This document shows, piece by piece, positions 60,208 through 64,000 of a stretch of 64,000 bases of DNA (positions are counted from its first letter, which is position 1; each line of letters starts with the position of its first letter). Source of the stretch: Nitrospirota bacterium (lineage in GTDB: Bacteria > Nitrospirota > Leptospirillia > Leptospirillales > Leptospirillaceae). The notes under the pieces were generated by a model. The model made no database searches. It was not told where the DNA came from and worked only from the letters and a program-made list of their open reading frames with translations. The DNA lies in contig JAMCWM010000026.1 in the NCBI GenBank assembly GCA_023481175.1, positions 1 to 64,000 on the forward strand, given 5' to 3'. The translations under genes and the position numbers were made by a program.

Positions 60208-62735
60208 CACCCTCTCCCATGTCCCGTCCCCTTTCGGAGAGCATCGACCGGGCCTGCCGCCGCATCGCCCCTCTCTGGCCCCTCAAGCATTTTGTGGCCG
60301 TAAGCCCCTATTTCGGACTCGTGGACAAGCCCTGGGAGGAGGCCCACCGCACCCTCGCACGGGTTGCCGGAACGGGGCTCTTCATGCCCCGTTCCTACTT
60401 TCGCGAACAGATCCGGACGGGACGGATCACAGCGCAGGACCTGACCATGGCCCTCCGGGAATGCGGAAGTTCCCTGAAGATCGAAACCCTTCTCGGCGCG
60501 ATCGGGCGGGAGGCCCCGCCCGTCCGCCCCGCCCCCTTGCTGGTCGGCCCCCTGAGAGGCGAGATCGAGGGCCGTGCCTGGGAAGACTTTGTGGTGGACC
60601 GCATCAGTCCGGTCCTGGCCTCCTGGTTCGACATGGGCCAGGCCCTCTGGAAGAATCCCTGGAAAGGCCAGTCTCTCTTCTCGGCCTGGAAATTCCAAGC
60701 GCGGATCGACCGTACCCCTCGCTTGAGCGGCCTTCGAGGGGTCCCCGCCATTGTCGACGGACTTCCGGAGGAGCCGGAGAAGGCGATCGCCAGTGTCATG
60801 GAGGAGATCCCCCTTCCCGGGGAGCTTACGGAAGACCGGCTCCATGCCGCCCTTCTCTCCGTGGGTGGCTGGGCCGCCTGGGCCCGCTACCGGCTCTGGC
60901 AGGCGGAGCTTTCGGGCACGAAGGACACGGCCATGGTCGATCTTCTGGCCATCCGGATGGCCTGGGAGCGGATCCTGTTCCGGACCGCGCCCGAGGAGAC
61001 ACTCGCCCGTCTCCGTGAGAGGCGGCTGGCAAAATGGCTGGAAGGACAGGGATCCGAAAAGGCTGAGGAGGCCTTTGAGCGCGAGATCGACCAGGTCCTT
61101 CAGACGGCCTTCGAGATCGGCTATCGGAAGTCCCTCTTCGCCCGCCTCGGGGGGGAGGCCCCTCTCCCCCCCGAGACCGGCGCCCCGGCCGCTCCCCGGG
61201 CGCTGGCGGTCTTTTGTATCGACGTGCGTTCCGAGGTCTTCCGCCGCGCCCTGGAGCGGGTCGCACCGGGGGTCGAGACCGCCGGCTTCGCGGGGTTCTT
61301 CGGGATCCCGGCCGCCGTCCGCTCCATCGGAACCGCCGGAGCCCGCGCCCATCTTCCCGTCCTTTTCTCTCCTGCCTACCAGATCGAGGAGCGACCGGCT
61401 TCGGGAGCCCGAGATGAGGCCGGGCGCCTGGAGTCCCGCCGGGAGATCCGGCTCGGCACCGGGAAGGCCTGGAAGATTTTCAAGACGTCGGCCTCCTCCG
61501 CCTTCGCCTTCGTCGAATCGGCGGGGATTCTCTCTGCCGGAAAGCTCCTGGCCAACGTCCTGGGGATCGGAGCCGTCGCCCCCCCACCCCGTCACCGGGG
61601 GCTCAGGGAAGACGAGCGCAAGTCCCTCGTCCCGGACCTCGACGGCATTCCGGGGGAGACGGGGATTCCTCCCGCGGAGCGTCCCCGGGTGGCGGCCGCC
61701 ATTCTCCGGAACATGGGCCTCGTGGGCCGGTTTCCGCGGATCGTTCTTCTGGTAGGACACGGGTCGACCACGGCCAACAATCCCCAGGCCAGTGCCCTGG
61801 ACTGCGGAGCCTGCGCCGGACAGAGCGGGGAGGCCAGCGCCCGGATCGCCGCCGCCCTCCTGAACGATCCCGGGACCCGGCAGGGCCTTCGTGAGGCCGG
61901 CCTCACGATCCCGGAGGAGACCTTCTTCCTGCCGGCCCTTCACGACACCACCACCGATTCCGTCACTCTTTTCGGGGAGGATCGCCTTCCGGAAAGCCGG
62001 CAGGACGAGATTGCCCGGCTCCGTGAAGATTTCGTGCGGGCGGGGGCGTTTGCCCGCGCGGAACGGGCCGTCCTCTTCGGAGGCCGCTCTCTGGAGCGGG
62101 ATGGTCTGGAGAGGGAGGTTTCGCGCCGGGGGCGGGACTGGTCCGAGGTCCGTCCCGAATGGGGCCTTGCGAACAACGCGTCCTTCATTGTCGCCCCGAG
62201 GCGCCGGACGGCCGGAAGGGATCTTTCGGGCCGGGCCTTCCTTCACGACTACGACTGGCAAAAGGATCCGGATTTTGAGACCCTTGAACTGATCCTGACG
62301 GCCCCGCTGATCGTGGGACACTGGATCAACATGCAGTATTATGGATCGGTGGTGGACAACCGGCGGTTCGGGAGCGGCAACAAGGTCCTCCACAATGTGG
62401 TGGGTGGGGCCATCGGGGTCCTCGAGGGGAACGGCGGAGATCTTCGGACCGGCCTGGCCCTCCAGTCCCTTCACGACGGGAGGCGATTCGTCCATGAGCC
62501 CCTGCGGCTCCAGGTCCTGGTCGAGGCCCCCCGGGATCCGATCGATCGCATCGTCGGACGCCATGCCCTCCTTCGGAACCTGATGGAGGGGGGATGGATG
62601 CCTCTCTTCCGCCTGGTCCCGGGAGAGCCCCCGGAGCGCCGGACGCGAGAGGGACAATGGGTGAGCTGTGGCCTGGGGGAGAGGGATCTTCCGCCTTCCC
62701 CTCCGGAGAAAATGGGTCTGACATGGCCGAAATGA
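60204..62735 (+). CDS. dabA: DabA-type carbonic-anhydrase-like subunit (DUF2309)
   Basis: An 843-aa protein of the DUF2309/DabA family. The zinc ligands known from the Halothiobacillus system are present: Cys338 and Asp340 in FCIDVRSE, His519 in VGHGSTTANN and Cys534 in LDCGACAG; the 15-residue spacing of the last two agrees with the described protein. DabA is thought to hydrate CO2 to bicarbonate vectorially. GGGAGG precedes the ATG at 60204. The frame is open upstream only through overlap with dabB. The stop overlaps the next gene in ATGA. Confidence 0.94.
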   Translation: MTPSPMSRPLSESIDRACRRIAPLWPLKHFVAVSPYFGLVDKPWEEAHRTLARVAGTGLFMPRSYFREQIRTGRITAQDLTMALRECGSSLKIETLLGAIGREAPPVRPAPLLVGPLRGEIEGRAWEDFVVDRISPVLASWFDMGQALWKNPWKGQSLFSAWKFQARIDRTPRLSGLRGVPAIVDGLPEEPEKAIASVMEEIPLPGELTEDRLHAALLSVGGWAAWARYRLWQAELSGTKDTAMVDLLAIRMAWERILFRTAPEETLARLRERRLAKWLEGQGSEKAEEAFEREIDQVLQTAFEIGYRKSLFARLGGEAPLPPETGAPAAPRALAVFCIDVRSEVFRRALERVAPGVETAGFAGFFGIPAAVRSIGTAGARAHLPVLFSPAYQIEERPASGARDEAGRLESRREIRLGTGKAWKIFKTSASSAFAFVESAGILSAGKLLANVLGIGAVAPPPRHRGLREDERKSLVPDLDGIPGETGIPPAERPRVAAAILRNMGLVGRFPRIVLLVGHGSTTANNPQASALDCGACAGQSGEASARIAAALLNDPGTRQGLREAGLTIPEETFFLPALHDTTTDSVTLFGEDRLPESRQDEIARLREDFVRAGAFARAERAVLFGGRSLERDGLEREVSRRGRDWSEVRPEWGLANNASFIVAPRRRTAGRDLSGRAFLHDYDWQKDPDFETLELILTAPLIVGHWINMQYYGSVVDNRRFGSGNKVLHNVVGGAIGVLEGNGGDLRTGLALQSLHDGRRFVHEPLRLQVLVEAPRDPIDRIVGRHALLRNLMEGGWMPLFRLVPGEPPERRTREGQWVSCGLGERDLPPSPPEKMGLTWPK

Positions 62736-64000
62736 AACGCGACTTCCCCGGAACGCTGTCCTTTACGATCCCCCTGGAGAGGATCCTCGCCCGGGGTCCG
62801 GTCGAGGACGGCCCCGGAGGCTTCTGCCTGGTCGATCTCCGGGGGCGCCTTCTCTTCCGGACCCCGGGCTGCGCCCGGATCCTGGAGGAGCTGTCGGTCG
62901 CCGACCCGGAGGGAGAGCCCCGTCCTCTCGAGGGACTTCTTCTTTCCCAGGCCCGGGAGACCACCTCCGGGTCGCCGGAGCTCCGGAGAAAGTTTGCGGC
63001 GGTGACCCGCGAAGGGCAGGCGCGGATCGTCGACTGCCAGACGACCTTTCTTCCCCCGGAGCCGGGGGAGGAGGGAAAGATCCTCATACATGTCCAGGAC
63101 ATGACCGACCTCGAGGTCCTGTCCCGGGAGACCCTGGCCTTCGGCCGATACCAGGAGGTCCTGGGAAAGATCGCCCATCTGGCGGTCAAAGGGGTCGAGC
63201 TCTCCGAAATCGCCACCGTGGCCGCTCGCGAGACAGCCCGGGCCCTGGACGTGGAGTTCTGCAAGATCCTGATCCCGGGGGATTCCGATCCCCTTCTCCA
63301 TCTTCTCGCGGGGGTCGGGTGGCGGCCGGGGCTTGTGGGTAGCTATGTCCAGGAGGGGGGAATCCATTCCCAGGCGGGTTTTGCCATCCGACAGAAAAAG
63401 CCGGTGGTCGTTTATGATCTCCTGACCGAGACCCGTTTTTCCCCCTCGGTTCTTCTTTCCGAGCACAAGGTCCGCTCGGGGGTCAGCGTCCCGATGATGT
63501 TCCACGACCAGGTCCTGGGAGCCATGAGCGCCCACACGGTCTCGGTGCGCCGCTTCGACAAGAGCGAGATCGGGTTCCTCGAGACGGTGGCGAACACCAT
63601 CGCGACCCTGCTCGAGCGCTGGAAGCGGGAGGAGACCCAGCTGTCCCTCTACAAGCGGCTCTTTGCCCAGCTCCAGGACGGCGTGATCCTGACCGACACC
63701 CGGGGGGTGATCCTCGAGTGGAACCCGGCCATGGAGCGGATGTCGGGGTGGAGTCGCCGGGAGGCCACCGGCCGGACCCCTCGCCTCCTTTCTTCCGGCC
63801 GGCAGCCCCCGGAGTTCTACGATCTCCTCTGGCAGACCCTTCTCTCGGGAAAGCCCTATACCGGGCGGTTCATCAACCGCCGCAAGGACAGGAGCGAGTT
63901 TCTGGTCTGGGAGAACATCAGCCCCGTGATGGACCCCGACAACACCATCCGATACTTTCTGGCGATCCTGACCGATCTCTCGGAGCGGGAAAGACTCCTC
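62732..64000 (+). CDS. PAS-GAF-PAS sensor protein, cut by the right edge
   Basis: 423 codons of a signalling protein. Residues about 10-120 are PAS-like (GGFCLVDLRGRLLFRTPGCARIL), 140-300 are GAF (LSEIATVAARETARALDV, VRSGVSVPMMFHDQVLGAMSAHT, FLETVANTIATLLERW), and 310-423 are PAS (QLQDGVILTDTRGVILEWNPAMERMSGWS) with the start of a linker DLSERERLL. The output domain, a kinase or GGDEF, lies outside the window. The ATG at 62732 overlaps the dabA stop by four bases; another in-frame ATG is at 62723. Coupling to dabA suggests a role tied to carbon supply, which is inference. Confidence 0.85.
   Translation, partial: MKRDFPGTLSFTIPLERILARGPVEDGPGGFCLVDLRGRLLFRTPGCARILEELSVADPEGEPRPLEGLLLSQARETTSGSPELRRKFAAVTREGQARIVDCQTTFLPPEPGEEGKILIHVQDMTDLEVLSRETLAFGRYQEVLGKIAHLAVKGVELSEIATVAARETARALDVEFCKILIPGDSDPLLHLLAGVGWRPGLVGSYVQEGGIHSQAGFAIRQKKPVVVYDLLTETRFSPSVLLSEHKVRSGVSVPMMFHDQVLGAMSAHTVSVRRFDKSEIGFLETVANTIATLLERWKREETQLSLYKRLFAQLQDGVILTDTRGVILEWNPAMERMSGWSRREATGRTPRLLSSGRQPPEFYDLLWQTLLSGKPYTGRFINRRKDRSEFLVWENISPVMDPDNTIRYFLAILTDLSERERLL

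Overview
The window reads as chromosome of a GC-rich, copper-exposed, probably chemolithoautotrophic Gram-negative bacterium. Outer-membrane lipoproteins, a TolC-type channel and periplasmic adaptors show the Gram-negative envelope. A DabAB-type inorganic-carbon uptake operon, class II (cobalamin) ribonucleotide reductase, a large CusCBA/CusF/CopA copper island and a HiPIP-family protein fit an acidophilic iron oxidiser such as Leptospirillum (Nitrospirota). That placement is inference from gene content; no rRNA or other phylogenetic marker was aligned.

Layout. 1-1.3 kb: the start of an unknown gene at the edge, a decayed antitoxin copy and an intact HigBA-like toxin-antitoxin pair. 1.4-7.7 kb: a tight housekeeping run of tmk, holB, a PSP1/RicT-like gene, metG, tatD and a NYN-domain gene, with overlapping starts and stops. 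7.7-15.1 kb: a large GAF/PAS/GGDEF/EAL protein, divergent from a 1206-aa BTAD/NTPase regulator. 15.1-19.6 kb: a graveyard of mobile DNA holding a response-regulator remnant, a tRNA-Gly-like 3' fragment, an internally deleted HigBA, an intact BrnTA, an intact TnpB element, an integrase tail, a broken IS1182-type transposase and a sliver of a metallo-hydrolase gene. 19.6-25.3 kb: an outer-membrane barrel protein, a PstS-like protein, and an operon of ArsR-rhodanese regulator, persulfide-dioxygenase-like enzyme and MFS transporter. 25.4-36.4 kb: the copper island (small secreted protein, CusC, CusB, CusA, CusF, Met-rich HiPIP, Met-rich helical protein, CopA, SHOCT protein). 36.6-42.6 kb: a methyltransferase, tRNA-His, two lipoproteins (COG3014-like and LpoB-like) and pabB-pabC. 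42.6-46.1 kb: nrdJ interrupted by a LAGLIDADG intein, with NrdR-like boxes upstream. 46.6-50.1 kb: a Memo-AMMECR1 fusion plus AmrS radical SAM protein, a broken phosphoribosyltransferase and a host-attachment-like protein. 50.3-53.1 kb: serS, an IS605-type mini-element, a receiver-like protein, a TPR-like protein and a DUF3553-like protein. 53.1-57.6 kb: a second mobile zone of lower GC (truncated TnpB, BrnTA, two lipoproteins, integrase and IstA remnants) bracketed by a ~175-bp imperfect direct repeat. 57.6-64 kb: a HIT protein, dabB, dabA and a PAS-GAF-PAS sensor running off the right edge.

How the genes work together. The copper genes form one detoxification system: CopA exports Cu(I) from the cytoplasm, CusF carries periplasmic copper and CusCBA expels it across the outer membrane. 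Two Met-rich exported proteins of uncertain role sit inside the set. DabB and DabA would form the energised bicarbonate/CO2 uptake complex, and the following sensor overlaps dabA by four bases. No CRISPR array or rRNA was seen. The one complete tRNA is tRNA-His.
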